Origin: Methylococcales bacterium | Lineage (GTDB): Bacteria > Pseudomonadota > Gammaproteobacteria > Methylococcales > UBA1147 | Direction of reading: 5' to 3' | Assembly: GCA_024958995.1 (NCBI GenBank) | Contig: JANXGZ010000257.1 | Span: forward strand, 1 to 8,264 | DNA length: 8,264 nucleotides | Shown: piece by piece, positions 1-7,489 of the stretch | Numbering within the stretch: the stretch's first letter is position 1 | Layout: each line of letters opens with the position of its first letter | Made by a program: the position numbers and the translations under genes | Notes under the pieces: generated by a model | Database searches by the model: none | Seen by the model: the letters and a program-made list of their open reading frames with translations, nothing else | Told to the model about the DNA's origin: nothing

Positions 1-1
1 T

Positions 2-2086
2 CTCGCCGGTGCGGGGAGCGGGAAGACCCGTGTACTGGTCCACCGCATTGCCTGGGTGATGGAGGTGGAAGGTGTTTCACCCCACGGGATTCTTGCGGTG
101 ACCTTCACCAACAAGGCCGCGCTGGAAATGCGCGGCCGGGTCGAGGCCCTTCTGAAGTTCCCGACCCATGCCATGTGGATCGGTACATTCCACGGGTTGG
201 CACACCGCCTTTTGCGTCGGCATACCGAAGATGCAGGGCTGACGGATGGATTCCAGATTCTTGATTCCGACGACCAGTACCGGCTGATCCGGCGATTGCT
301 GAAAGCCCTGAACCTTGACGAAGCCCGCTGGCCTCCACGTCAGGTCCAGTGGTTCATCAACCAGCAGAAGGATGAGGGACGTCGCGCCAAACACATCGGT
401 GACACTGGCGATCCGTTCCAGCGGCAAATGGTGCAGATTTACACCGCCTACGAACAGGCCTGCGAACGGTCCGGCGTGGTCGACTTTGCAGAATTGCTGC
501 TGCGTGCCCACGAATTGATTCGCGATGTACCCGGGGTTCTCGATCACTACCAGCAACGTTTCAGCCATGTCCTGGTCGATGAATTCCAGGATACCAATAC
601 CATTCAGTACGCCTGGCTCAGGCTATTGACCCAAGAGCGTGAGAATCTCTTTGTTGTCGGCGACGATGACCAGTCGATCTATGGCTGGCGCGGCGCGAAG
701 GTGGAGAACATTTACCGTTTTCAGAAGGAATACCCGGGCCACCAGCTGATTCGCCTGGAACAGAACTACCGGTCTACCGGGAACATCCTGGAAGCGGCCA
801 ACGCTCTCATTGCCAACAATGACGCCAGGCTGGGCAAGCAGTTGTGGACTTCCAGCGGGGAGGGCGAGCCGATAGATCTTTATGCTGCGTTCAACGAACT
901 GGACGAAGCCTTTTATGTTATCGAGCGAATCAGGCAGTGGATAAATGACGGCAACGCCCGCCGCGATTGTGCCATTCTTTACCGTTCGAATGCGCAGTCG
1001 CGATTGTTCGAAGAAAAACTGGTGTTCGCCGGAATCCCGTACCGTGTCTATGGTGGCCTGCGCTTCTTCGACCGGGCGGAAATCAAGAATGCACTGGCTT
1101 ATCTGCGTCTTGTTGCGAACCGCGACGACGATACGTCCTTTGAACGAGTGGTGAACGTACCGGCCCGTTCCATCGGCGCCAAGACCGTGGACGCGATCCG
1201 GGCAAAAGCCCGGGAGCTGGATCTGTCGCTCTGGCATGCCACCATCGCCTTGCTCAAGTCTGGAAAACCCGCCGCTCGAACCGCCAACGCGCTGAACCAT
1301 TTCCTGGTGCTGATTGACGGCTTTGCCGCTGATTTCGTGGATCTTGATCTACCGGCGAAAATTCAACGAGTCACCGAAAAGAGTGGATTGATTGACTTGT
1401 ACCGGCGGGAAAAGGGCGACAAGGGCGAGGCTCGGGTTGAAAACCTGGAAGAACTGGTCAATGCTGCCCGCCAGTTCGACTATGACGAGCAGAACGAGGA
1501 GGGACTGGGCGAGCTCGACCTGTTCCTGGCCCATGCCGCGCTCGAATCGGGTGAAACTCAAGGCGATGCGGATCAAGACTGTGTCCAGCTGATGACTCTG
1601 CATTCCGCAAAGGGACTGGAATTCCAGCAGGTGTTCATTGTCGGAATGGAGGAAGGGTTGTTTCCCGGGCAGAAATCGCTGGAAGAGGCCGATCGGCTGG
1701 AAGAAGAACGTCGCCTGGCTTACGTGGGTATGACTCGGGCCATGCAGAAACTGAACCTGGTTTATGCCGAGTCACGTCGCCTTTACGGTCGAGAGACCTT
1801 TCCCAGCCCGTCCCGTTTTATCCGCGAAGTTCCCGCCGAGACGATGCGCGAAGTTCGTGCCCGGGCGACGATCTCCCGCCCGGTTTCATTGGCATCGAAG
1901 CCGCGCCAACCCGGCTTGTCGGATGCCGCGTTCCGGCTGGGTCAGCGGGTCCAGCATGCCAAGTTCGGCGACGGCATCGTGCTCCAGAACGAAGGGGACG
2001 GGAAACAGGCCCGTGTTCAGGTCAATTTCGAACGGGCGGGCATGAAATGGCTGATGGTGGCTTACGCCAAGCTGCAGCCGCTCTGA
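2..2086 (+). CDS. uvrD: DNA helicase II (UvrD/PcrA family, superfamily 1A), 5'-truncated by the window edge
   Basis: This is an ATP-dependent 3'-to-5' DNA helicase that acts in the cytoplasm in nucleotide excision repair and methyl-directed mismatch repair and clears proteins from DNA. The frame is open from base 2, so the first visible codon is internal; 694 residues are visible. All SF1A motifs are present, counted from the first visible residue: Walker A GAGSGKT (3-9), motif Ia TFTNK (34-38), Walker B DEFQD (193-197), motif III GDDDQS (from 220), motif IV QNYRST (254-259), motif V TLHSAKG (532-538) and motif VI RRLAYVGMTR (570-579). The last 55 residues form the C-terminal Tudor-like segment typical of UvrD/PcrA, ending in AKLQPL. 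About 25-30 N-terminal residues should lie left of the window, matching the usual length near 720. The complete C-terminal domain favours UvrD over Rep. The GTG/ATG at 56-61 lies after Walker A and is not the real start. The promoter is outside the window. Confidence 0.96.
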   Translation, partial: LAGAGSGKTRVLVHRIAWVMEVEGVSPHGILAVTFTNKAALEMRGRVEALLKFPTHAMWIGTFHGLAHRLLRRHTEDAGLTDGFQILDSDDQYRLIRRLLKALNLDEARWPPRQVQWFINQQKDEGRRAKHIGDTGDPFQRQMVQIYTAYEQACERSGVVDFAELLLRAHELIRDVPGVLDHYQQRFSHVLVDEFQDTNTIQYAWLRLLTQERENLFVVGDDDQSIYGWRGAKVENIYRFQKEYPGHQLIRLEQNYRSTGNILEAANALIANNDARLGKQLWTSSGEGEPIDLYAAFNELDEAFYVIERIRQWINDGNARRDCAILYRSNAQSRLFEEKLVFAGIPYRVYGGLRFFDRAEIKNALAYLRLVANRDDDTSFERVVNVPARSIGAKTVDAIRAKARELDLSLWHATIALLKSGKPAARTANALNHFLVLIDGFAADFVDLDLPAKIQRVTEKSGLIDLYRREKGDKGEARVENLEELVNAARQFDYDEQNEEGLGELDLFLAHAALESGETQGDADQDCVQLMTLHSAKGLEFQQVFIVGMEEGLFPGQKSLEEADRLEEERRLAYVGMTRAMQKLNLVYAESRRLYGRETFPSPSRFIREVPAETMREVRARATISRPVSLASKPRQPGLSDAAFRLGQRVQHAKFGDGIVLQNEGDGKQARVQVNFERAGMKWLMVAYAKLQPL

Positions 2087-2128
2087 GCTCATTTCGGGCC
2101 AGGCGGCTGATTCAAGGCGCGGTGTTGT

Positions 2129-3193
2129 TTAGTTGATACTCGGGGCAAGTTCGCCGTTCTCGTATTGAGACACCATGACCGACAGTGAAAGCGGTTTGAT
2201 CCGAGAGGCGTGCCCTTCGCAACCGAAGCTCTTGTAACGGGCTTCGCAGATGCCTCGCATGGCACGGGTGGATTCCTTGAGAAATTTCCTCGGGTCGAAA
2301 ACGGACCGGTTTTCTGCCATAAACCGACGGATTGCACCGGTCGATGCCATGCGCAGATCGGTATCGATGTTGATCTTTCGAACGCCGTGTTTGATCCCTT
2401 CCTGGATTTCTTCTACCGGAACGCCGTAGGTTTCGCCCATGTCACCGCCGTAGTTGTTGATGATTTCCAGCCAGTCCTGAGGGACGGAAGAAGAGCCGTG
2501 CATCACCAGGTGCGTATTGGGAATGCGTGCATGGATTTCCTTCACCCGCTCCATGGCCAGAATGTCTCCGGTGGGTGGACGGGTGAACTTGTAGGCGCCG
2601 TGACTCGTGCCGATGGCAATGGCGAGTGCGTCGACGCTGGTTTGTTTGACGAAGTCGGCGGCCTCGTCGGGATCGGTCAGGAGCAGGTCCATGCTGAGTT
2701 TGCCTTCCGCCCCGTGTCCATCTTCCTCGCCCATTTCACCGGTTTCCAGTGAGCCAAGGCAGCCGAGCTCTCCTTCCACCGATACACCACCCGCGTGGGC
2801 GGCCTTGACCACCTCTGCGGTTGTTTCGACATTGTATTCAAAGGTTGAAGGGGTTTTCATGTCAGGCATCAGCGAACCGTCCATCATCACCGAGCTAAAG
2901 CCAGATTGTATGGAACGAAGGCATACGGCAGGTTCAGAGCCGTGATCCTGGTGCATCACCACCGGAATATGCGGGTACTGTTCGACGGCTGCAACCACCA
3001 GGTGGCGAAGGAATGCTTCGCCGGCGTAGGAACGGGCGCCGGCAGACCCCTGCATGATGACTGGACTGTCGGTGGCATCTGCAGCCTGCATGATCGCGTG
3101 AACCTGTTCCATGTTGTTGACGTTGAACGCAGGCAATCCGAAATCATTTTCTGCCGCGTAGTCCAGAAGTTGTCTCATCGAGATCATGGGCAT
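2129..3193 (-). CDS. fba: Class II fructose-1,6-bisphosphate aldolase (CbbA/Fba type)
   Basis: A cytoplasmic zinc enzyme that reversibly joins dihydroxyacetone phosphate and glyceraldehyde 3-phosphate into fructose 1,6-bisphosphate. In the Calvin cycle the family usually also makes sedoheptulose 1,7-bisphosphate. The protein has 354 residues, the usual length of the CbbA-type (class IIB) branch. The HQDHG motif at 81-85 supplies catalytic Asp83 and zinc ligand His84. Other expected metal or active-site residues are Glu142 in VEGELG, His198 in GTSHGAYK and His232 in MHGSSS. NIDTDLR at 275-281 fits the phosphate-binding loop. The ATG at 3191-3193 is preceded by AAGGAGA (3201-3207) at seven bases, a strong ribosome-binding site. 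It is the last gene of the tkt > cbbY-like > fba order, 70 bases after the phosphatase, and may also have its own promoter. Its 3' end converges with uvrD. In an autotroph it could be called cbbA. Confidence 0.95.
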   Translation of the reverse strand: MPMISMRQLLDYAAENDFGLPAFNVNNMEQVHAIMQAADATDSPVIMQGSAGARSYAGEAFLRHLVVAAVEQYPHIPVVMHQDHGSEPAVCLRSIQSGFSSVMMDGSLMPDMKTPSTFEYNVETTAEVVKAAHAGGVSVEGELGCLGSLETGEMGEEDGHGAEGKLSMDLLLTDPDEAADFVKQTSVDALAIAIGTSHGAYKFTRPPTGDILAMERVKEIHARIPNTHLVMHGSSSVPQDWLEIINNYGGDMGETYGVPVEEIQEGIKHGVRKINIDTDLRMASTGAIRRFMAENRSVFDPRKFLKESTRAMRGICEARYKSFGCEGHASRIKPLSLSVMVSQYENGELAPSIN

Positions 3194-3200
3194 GTTTTTA

Positions 3201-3207
3201 TCTCCTT
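3201..3207 (-). promoter_or_regulatory. Ribosome-binding site of fba
   Basis: On the minus strand AAGGAGA lies seven bases before the ATG at 3193. This fixes the start over ATG codons further inside, such as the one three codons in (MPMISM). Confidence 0.8.
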
Positions 3208-3257
3208 AAATGATGTAAAAGCCCTTGCCGGAAGAAGGGTAAATTTATTGTGTAGTG

Positions 3258-3286
3258 AGTATATCAAGAGTGCTGTGTTGGCTGAA
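3258..3286 (-). promoter_or_regulatory. Possible extended -10 promoter for fba
   Basis: On the minus strand TG-A-TATACT (3258-3266) is a good extended -10 element, with TATACT matching TATAAT at five of six bases. The -35 position 17 bases upstream is TTCAGC (3281-3286), only three of six. The TG overlaps the TGA stop of the cbbY-like gene (3264-3266). Transcription would start near 3251, leaving a leader of about 57 bases before fba. This would allow aldolase, needed in all growth modes, to be made independently of the upstream genes. The call is inferred from sequence alone. Confidence 0.35.
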
Positions 3287-4142
3287 TAGAGTGGAGCCGG
3301 TTGTGTTCCGAGCGGCCCTTCCGACGGGACGGATGGGTATCGGAATGCGTCGGAACGGATTCGCCGTGGTTCAGCCAATGTTCATGAATACGGTGAAGTA
3401 CTTGCAGATCAATTCGTTCCGGATCGGATGTTTTGCCCGGCTCGAAACGGGTAGCTGTAGGGTTTCTAGCGCCATCCAGGTGTTCGACCAACAGCGCTGC
3501 GCCCTGGAAGCAATCGTTTCGGGTGTATTCGTTCCAAGTCACGATAGTAGGGATACCGGCCGACGATGCGGCGTTCAGTCCGGGTCCTGAATCCTCGAAG
3601 GCGAGACACTGGTTCGCAGAGATACCCAATTTCTGCAGTACCGCCCGGTAGATTTCCGGGTCCGGTTTTTTCCGGGTCGCGGTATCCCCGGCGCCGATGT
3701 ACTGGAACCAGGACTCGATATTTTCCGCGAACGCATGTCGAAGCAGGGTTCGTACATTGGTTTCGTCGGATGACGATGCGATGGCCAGGGTCAGCCCTTT
3801 TTGGCGGGCCTCGTGGAGTAGTCTTTCGATCCCCGGGCGCGGTGAAAGTGCGCCTGTTTCAGCGATCGAAATGAAATGCCTGGTTTTTTTCTGGTACAGG
3901 TCTTCGATAAAGGCCTCCGGGTCGTCGGCGATCTGGCTGAGCCCATCGACCGCGGTAGAACCGAGGAAGTGTCGGAGTCTTTCCCGGGCTCCACACACCT
4001 TCACCAGGTGGCTGTAGGTTTCCTCGTCCCAGTTCCAGTTCAGTCCAGACTCGCTGAATGCTCGGTTGTAGGCGATTCGATGGCCCTGCCGTTCACTATC
4101 GATCAGCGTCCCGTCTACATCGAAGATCAGGGCTTTCAGCAT
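3264..4142 (-). CDS. cbbY: CbbY-like HAD-family sugar bisphosphate phosphatase
   Basis: A haloacid dehalogenase phosphatase of the beta-phosphoglucomutase/CbbY branch, 292 residues. Characterised CbbY enzymes dephosphorylate xylulose 1,5-bisphosphate, an inhibitory by-product of RuBisCO. HAD motif I is DVDGTLID at 8-15, with nucleophile Asp8 and acid/base Asp10. Motif II is the Ser in ASSSD near 122-126. Motif III is the Lys pair in KKPDPE (158-163), and motif IV is FEDSGPG (182-188). The cap includes WNWDEETY (36-43) and GARERLRHFL (51-60), which resemble CbbY proteins. The ATG at 4142 was chosen because motif I normally follows within about ten residues of the start. The open frame runs 15 codons further upstream into tkt and would add an atypical N-terminus. 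Only seven bases separate this start from the tkt stop and no clear Shine-Dalgarno is present, so translational coupling is likely. A polar tail of about 35 residues (258-292) exceeds the usual 220-255 length. Phosphoglycolate phosphatase or another sugar phosphatase is the main alternative. Confidence 0.83.
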   Translation of the reverse strand: MLKALIFDVDGTLIDSERQGHRIAYNRAFSESGLNWNWDEETYSHLVKVCGARERLRHFLGSTAVDGLSQIADDPEAFIEDLYQKKTRHFISIAETGALSPRPGIERLLHEARQKGLTLAIASSSDETNVRTLLRHAFAENIESWFQYIGAGDTATRKKPDPEIYRAVLQKLGISANQCLAFEDSGPGLNAASSAGIPTIVTWNEYTRNDCFQGAALLVEHLDGARNPTATRFEPGKTSDPERIDLQVLHRIHEHWLNHGESVPTHSDTHPSRRKGRSEHNRLHSIQPTQHS

Positions 4143-4149
4143 ACCGGTT

Positions 4150-6144
4150 TTACAGCGTCTGGGAGACCACCTCAACCACATGATCAACGGTCAGGTTGAA
4201 CTCCCTGAACAGGTCTCCTGCGGGGGCAGATTCGCCAAATCGGTCGACACCGATGGCTTTTCCAGACAGACCGATGTACTTGTACCAGGAATCCGTTGAT
4301 CCGGCTTCAACCGAGATCCTTGATGTTACCGAGCTCGGTAACACCGATTCTCGGTATTCGTTGTCCTGTTGAGCAAATGTATTGGTGGACGGCATGGAAA
4401 CGACCCGAATTCTCTTACCTTGCCCGGACAGAATGCCTGCCGCTTCTGTAGCCAGACTGACTTCGGACCCGGTGGCAATGAGGATCGCCTCGGGTTCTCC
4501 ATCGCAGTCGAGTAGGGTATAGCCGCCCCGCGTGATATTTTCCAACTGCTGGTCTGACCGGCTTTGATGAGGCAGGCCTTGGCGGGAGAAGATTAGGCAG
4601 GTGGGTCCTTCGCGGTTTTCGATGGCCACTTTCCAGGCAACGGCGGATTCGACTGCGTCACACGGCCTCCAGACCTGCATGTTGGGAATCAGGCGCAGAG
4701 AAGCCAGGTGTTCTACCGGTTGATGAGTGGGTCCGTCCTCGCCCAGTCCAATAGAGTCGTGGGTAAAGACATGGATCGCTCGGGTTTTCATCAGTGCGGC
4801 CATGCGAAGTGCATTTCGCGAGTAGTCGGAGAAGGTCAGGAAGGTCGCACCGAACGGAATCAGGCCTCCGTACAGGGACAGGCCGTTCATGATCGCGCTC
4901 ATGCCGAATTCGCGTACGCCGTAGAAAACATAGTTTCCCGAGACTCCGCCCTTGTTGACATCCTCGGCTTGTGGCCATAGGGTGAGGTTCGAGGCCGCCA
5001 GGTCCGCGGAACCCCCGATCAGCTCTGGAAGCAGGGGCGCGTAGGCGCTGATGCTGTTCTGGGAGGCTTTGCGGCTGGCGATGTTCTCGGCTTTTCGATC
5101 CGTTTCATGGATGAAATCGGTGGCTGCCTTTTCCCAGTCTTCCGGTAACTGACCGGATTGTCGCCGTCTGAATTCTTCAGCAAGCTGCGGATACAGTCGA
5201 GCGTATTCGTCAAAATGGTTGTTCCAGTCGTTTTCGAGGCCCCGGCCCTTTTCTTTTGCATCCCAGCCCTGGTAAATCCCCTCGGGGACCTCGAAAGGCG
5301 GATGGGGCCATCCGATGGTTTCTCGAACCAGTGCCACCTCATCGTCACCGAGCGCCGCCCCATGACAGCTTTCGGTTCCCTGCTTGTTCGGCGAGCCCCA
5401 TCCGATCAGGGTTTTGCAGCAGATGAGAGTTGGTTTGTCCGAATGACGACGGGCGTCTTCGATCGCCTGCTTGACGGCATCGGCATCGTGGCCGTCGATG
5501 TCCGGAACAACTTGCCAGCCGTAGGATTCAAATCGCTGGGGTACGTTGTCTGTATACCACCCCTCGACTTCGCCATCGATCGAAATTCCATTGTCATCGT
5601 AAAAGGCAATCAACTTGCCAAGACCCATGGTTCCAGCCAGCGAGCAAGCCTCGTGGGAGATTCCTTCCATCAGGCAGCCGTCGCCCATGAATGCGTAGGT
5701 GTAGTGATCGACGACGTCATACCCGGGTTTGTTGAACCGGTTCGATAAGGTTCTTTCCGCTAAGGCCATGCCCACGGCGTTGGCCAGCCCCTGTCCCAGG
5801 GGGCCTGTCGTGGTTTCCACGCCGGGTGCATAACCGTACTCGGGGTGGCCAGGGGTTTTGGAGTGCAGTTGGCGGAAATTCTGTAGATCATTAATGGATA
5901 AATCGTATCCCGACAGGTGAAGCAGGGAATAGATCAGCATCGATCCATGCCCATTCGACAAGACGAAACGATCGCGGTTTGGCCATGCAGGGTTGGCGGG
6001 GTTGTGCAAAAGGTAATCGTTCCACAGGACTTCCGCGATGTCTGCCATCCCCATGGGTGCACCTGGGTGTCCAGAGTTCGCTTTCTGGACGGCGTCCATG
6101 CTGAGCGCACGTATGGCGTTCGCAAGATCTTTGCGCGATGGCAT
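4150..6144 (-). CDS. tkt: Transketolase
   Basis: A thiamine-diphosphate enzyme that moves two-carbon ketol units between sugar phosphates in the non-oxidative pentose phosphate pathway and the Calvin cycle; it acts as a cytoplasmic dimer. The 664 residues match the usual length (E. coli TktA 663). Conserved histidines appear in NSGHPGAP (23-30), NGHGSM (64-69) and [10 protein letters not shown] (260-269). The ThDP/Mg motif begins with GDG at 155-157 and ends with Asn185. Catalytic Glu412 lies in [11 protein letters not shown] of the pyrimidine domain, and [16 protein letters not shown] (461-476) is the transketolase signature. The C-terminal domain carries ATGSEV (557-562). The ATG at 6144 was chosen because AGGAG sits six bases upstream and [12 protein letters not shown] is a normal N-terminus. 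An in-frame GTG at 6174 would add ten residues without a ribosome-binding site. It is the first gene of a likely operon with the cbbY-like gene and fba. In an autotroph it would be cbbT. Confidence 0.97.
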   Translation of the reverse strand: MPSRKDLANAIRALSMDAVQKANSGHPGAPMGMADIAEVLWNDYLLHNPANPAWPNRDRFVLSNGHGSMLIYSLLHLSGYDLSINDLQNFRQLHSKTPGHPEYGYAPGVETTTGPLGQGLANAVGMALAERTLSNRFNKPGYDVVDHYTYAFMGDGCLMEGISHEACSLAGTMGLGKLIAFYDDNGISIDGEVEGWYTDNVPQRFESYGWQVVPDIDGHDADAVKQAIEDARRHSDKPTLICCKTLIGWGSPNKQGTESCHGAALGDDEVALVRETIGWPHPPFEVPEGIYQGWDAKEKGRGLENDWNNHFDEYARLYPQLAEEFRRRQSGQLPEDWEKAATDFIHETDRKAENIASRKASQNSISAYAPLLPELIGGSADLAASNLTLWPQAEDVNKGGVSGNYVFYGVREFGMSAIMNGLSLYGGLIPFGATFLTFSDYSRNALRMAALMKTRAIHVFTHDSIGLGEDGPTHQPVEHLASLRLIPNMQVWRPCDAVESAVAWKVAIENREGPTCLIFSRQGLPHQSRSDQQLENITRGGYTLLDCDGEPEAILIATGSEVSLATEAAGILSGQGKRIRVVSMPSTNTFAQQDNEYRESVLPSSVTSRISVEAGSTDSWYKYIGLSGKAIGVDRFGESAPAGDLFREFNLTVDHVVEVVSQTL

Positions 6145-6150
6145 ATTGGT

Positions 6151-6155
6151 CTCCT
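6151..6155 (-). promoter_or_regulatory. Ribosome-binding site of tkt
   Basis: AGGAG on the minus strand lies six bases before the ATG at 6144. It decides that start over the in-frame GTG at 6174. Confidence 0.75.
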
Positions 6156-6183
6156 GAAGAGTTCTTTTCGACACAAAAACGGC

Positions 6184-6207
6184 TTGGTCGAGTCAAGCTG
6201 TCGACAA
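6184..6207. promoter_or_regulatory. Imperfect inverted repeat in the tkt leader, possible operator
   Basis: TTGGTCGA (6184-6191) and TCGACAA (6201-6207) are inverted copies with one base missing, separated by nine bases. The site sits 40-63 bases upstream of the tkt start, a location and spacing that could suit a LysR-type regulator such as CbbR, or another repressor. No consensus was verified. Confidence 0.25.
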
Positions 6208-6246
6208 TCCACGATTGAAAAAACGGCCCGACGCAAAAAGCCCCAT

Positions 6247-6255
6247 AGCATACCA
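6247..6255 (-). promoter_or_regulatory. Possible extended -10 element upstream of tkt
   Basis: TG-G-TATGCT on the minus strand is an extended -10 match (four of six bases plus TG). It lies about 100 bases before the tkt start. No recognisable -35 is present at 16-18 bases, so an activator-dependent promoter would be needed if this is real. It is a weak candidate in the only region where the operon promoter can be, unless transcription comes from further upstream. Confidence 0.25.
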
Positions 6256-6481
6256 GATTTTAGATTCCTTGGGTGAGTGGTCAGAAGTGGATGCTTCGGT
6301 CACTCTGAAATGGTTTGTGATGCGCGGGAAGGGAAGGCGGCCTGGACACGGCTCAGCCTGTATTTGATGTGAGGAGGGTTGCCTGGTGACTGAGACTCTT
6401 GCTCTTGCGGCAGGACCGGTTTCGCCCTGCTTTGGAAATGGCCTGATCCTGACTGGTATTGGTTTGTGCAATCAAGTGGTG

Positions 6482-6496
6482 TCGATCAGTGATCGA
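6482..6496. repeat. Perfect dyad TCGATCA-G-TGATCGA
   Basis: Two seven-base arms around one central base, about 340 bases upstream of tkt. The near-continuous symmetry is more typical of a protein-binding site than of an RNA hairpin, which would need a longer loop. No known regulator consensus was recognised. Confidence 0.4.
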
Positions 6497-6541
6497 TGCA
6501 AGCCTGATCCGCCTTGCCCGTCAGGCAGGGGTGTTGAAGCT

Positions 6542-6565
6542 GATGGGTTCGACGACGAACCCATC
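6542..6565. repeat. Perfect 10-bp hairpin GATGGGTTCG-ACGA-CGAACCCATC
   Basis: Ten-base perfect inverted repeat around a four-base loop. It lies 28 bases past the terminator at 6594-6614 in the minus-strand direction, with no T-run on either side. It could be a second, back-up transcription stop or RNA-end stabiliser for the 137-residue protein gene, or a separate structure in a tkt leader transcript. Confidence 0.55.
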
Positions 6566-6593
6566 GAGAGAAACGGAGCGCATAGCAAGCAAA

Positions 6594-6614
6594 AGCGCGC
6601 CATTAAGGCGCGCT
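6594..6614 (-). terminator. Intrinsic terminator downstream of the 137-residue protein gene
   Basis: The minus strand reads AGCGCGCC, loop TTAAT, GGCGCGCT, then TTT and GCTTGC. This is a perfect eight-base GC-rich stem with a short loop and a modest T-run, lying 52 bases beyond the stop at 6667. It should separate transcription of the small membrane gene from the tkt operon. The T-run exists only in the minus direction. Confidence 0.7.
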
Positions 6615-6666
6615 ACCTGCCACTTGGGGTGACGGCTGGTCAGAGAATGTCGACCGTGGTTCGTTA

Positions 6667-7080
6667 TCAGTATCCTGAAGCGGTCTTGATTCTGCCGAAT
6701 AGGCCTTGAAGAGGCTGCGTGGCTTTTGCGAATAACGGGCCGAGAGTGGTCTTCAGTATCTGGATGACCTGGTTGCCCACCTTGCTGTTTACTGCCATTG
6801 TGCCTTTGGAAAGCAGCTGGCTGGCCAGGCGACTTTCTTGTTCCACGCGCAACTGGTCGATTTGGTGGTTGGCTGCCGACAGTTCCTCTTCAAGCGCCAG
6901 GCATTGCTGCACCGTAGCGACGAGTCGCTTTTTTTTCCCGTGCCCCACCAAGATGGATAGGACAAGGACAACCAATCCGCCGATCACGGCGCCAACGGCA
7001 AGTGCTGCAGTCGGGCTGCCCGAGCCCGACGTGGCCAGATTAGTCAATTCTGAAACGAAATCCAATACTCGACTCTGCAT
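6667..7080 (-). CDS. Hypothetical single-pass membrane protein with coiled coil (137 aa)
   Basis: I do not recognise the family. The 137 residues start with a short polar segment, followed by one hydrophobic helix at about 23-46 rich in Ala, Gly, Val and Leu. A basic KKKR patch at 49-52 predicts a cytoplasmic C-terminal side by the positive-inside rule. Residues 55-88 are Glu-, Gln- and Leu-rich with heptad-like spacing, so a coiled coil is likely. The tail (about 100-130) looks like an amphipathic helix. This layout resembles YhcB-like small envelope proteins in outline only; no motif supports homology. The start is well supported: ATG at 7080 with AGGAGG (7088-7093) seven bases upstream. 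A good terminator follows the gene, so it appears monocistronic. Confidence 0.7.
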   Translation of the reverse strand: MQSRVLDFVSELTNLATSGSGSPTAALAVGAVIGGLVVLVLSILVGHGKKKRLVATVQQCLALEEELSAANHQIDQLRVEQESRLASQLLSKGTMAVNSKVGNQVIQILKTTLGPLFAKATQPLQGLFGRIKTASGY

Positions 7081-7087
7081 TATGTTT

Positions 7088-7093
7088 CCTCCT
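7088..7093 (-). promoter_or_regulatory. Ribosome-binding site of the 137-residue protein gene
   Basis: AGGAGG on the minus strand, seven bases from the ATG at 7080, inside the longer TGAGGAGGAA. The same ten bases precede the 98-residue protein gene. Confidence 0.75.
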
Positions 7094-7295
7094 CAGTGCC
7101 ACCCTGTCTCAACATCAGCAGGCTGGGCCATTCTTATTTATTATTGCCAGCAATTGCGCAGGCTATTCGGAGATGAAATCGTCCGCCCTGTCTACCTCAA
7201 TAGCGGATCCACCAGCCTTATTTCGGCGAGTGTTTTACCGAATGGTCGAAAGAAGATTCAGGCAAAGGATGGACTGCAAAAAGCAGCCACAGCGG

Positions 7296-7316
7296 CACGA
7301 AGTACCGACCTTCGTG
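7296..7316. repeat. Inverted repeat CACGAAG-N7-CTTCGTG
   Basis: Seven-base perfect arms around a seven-base loop, extendable outward by two G-T pairs on the plus-strand RNA. It lies in the gene-poor stretch. There is no T-run on either side, so it is not a typical terminator. Confidence 0.35.
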
Positions 7317-7472
7317 TTCAGCCCAATGGTGAACAATGGTTGATTGCTACGTTACCGTCCTCTGTAGACCCCCCGAACGCACGGTTTTGCGGTAGCCTTC
7401 CAGGCCCTGGTTAAATCCATGACTTCGCTTGCAATCCGCCAGAATTTGACTCAATTATGGCAAGAATTACAT

Positions 7473-7489
7473 GACTCCACGATGGAGTC
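7473..7489. repeat. Inverted repeat GACTCCA-CGA-TGGAGTC
   Basis: Seven-base perfect arms around a three-base loop within the gene-poor stretch. No T-run follows in either direction. Its function is not apparent. Confidence 0.35.

Larger units (their letters stand above)
6145..6666. other. Intergenic region upstream of tkt (promoter region, inverted repeats, terminator)
   Basis: This stretch of 522 bases separates tkt from the next minus-strand gene. It holds the tkt ribosome-binding site, a weak -10 candidate, an operator-like repeat near 6184-6207, a dyad at 6482-6496, a 10-bp hairpin at 6542-6565 and a terminator at 6594-6614. A plus-strand reading frame of 107 codons from GTG 6386, with GAGGAGG upstream, also crosses it. 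That frame resembles no protein I know and runs through the terminator, so it is not called as a gene. No structured RNA family was recognised. Confidence 0.6.

Noticed and set aside
56..61. GTG/ATG start for the helicase
   Set aside because: The frame is open to the left edge and encodes the Walker A motif upstream of these codons, so this cannot be the true start.
623..1300. Minus-strand open frame of 225 codons opposite uvrD
   Set aside because: It is antisense to conserved helicase motifs and encodes no recognisable domain; a shadow of a GC-rich gene.
3222..3239. Hairpin CCCTT-N8-AAGGG between the cbbY-like gene and fba as a terminator
   Set aside because: Only five base pairs with an eight-base loop and a short T-run; too weak, and it would separate fba from its probable operon.
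4143..4187. Longer N-terminus for the CbbY-like protein starting inside tkt
   Set aside because: It would place 15 extra Arg/Trp-rich residues ahead of motif I, unlike the family, with no ribosome-binding site; the ATG at 4142 is better.
6145..6174. GTG start ten codons upstream for transketolase
   Set aside because: No ribosome-binding site precedes it, and the ribosome-binding site at 6151-6155 lies inside this extension, pointing to ATG 6144.
6719..7414. Plus-strand open frame of 231 codons across the 137-residue gene
   Set aside because: Its first half is antisense to a gene with a clear start, ribosome-binding site and terminator, and no ribosome-binding site serves it. Only the part after 7082 is kept as a weak possibility in the findings.
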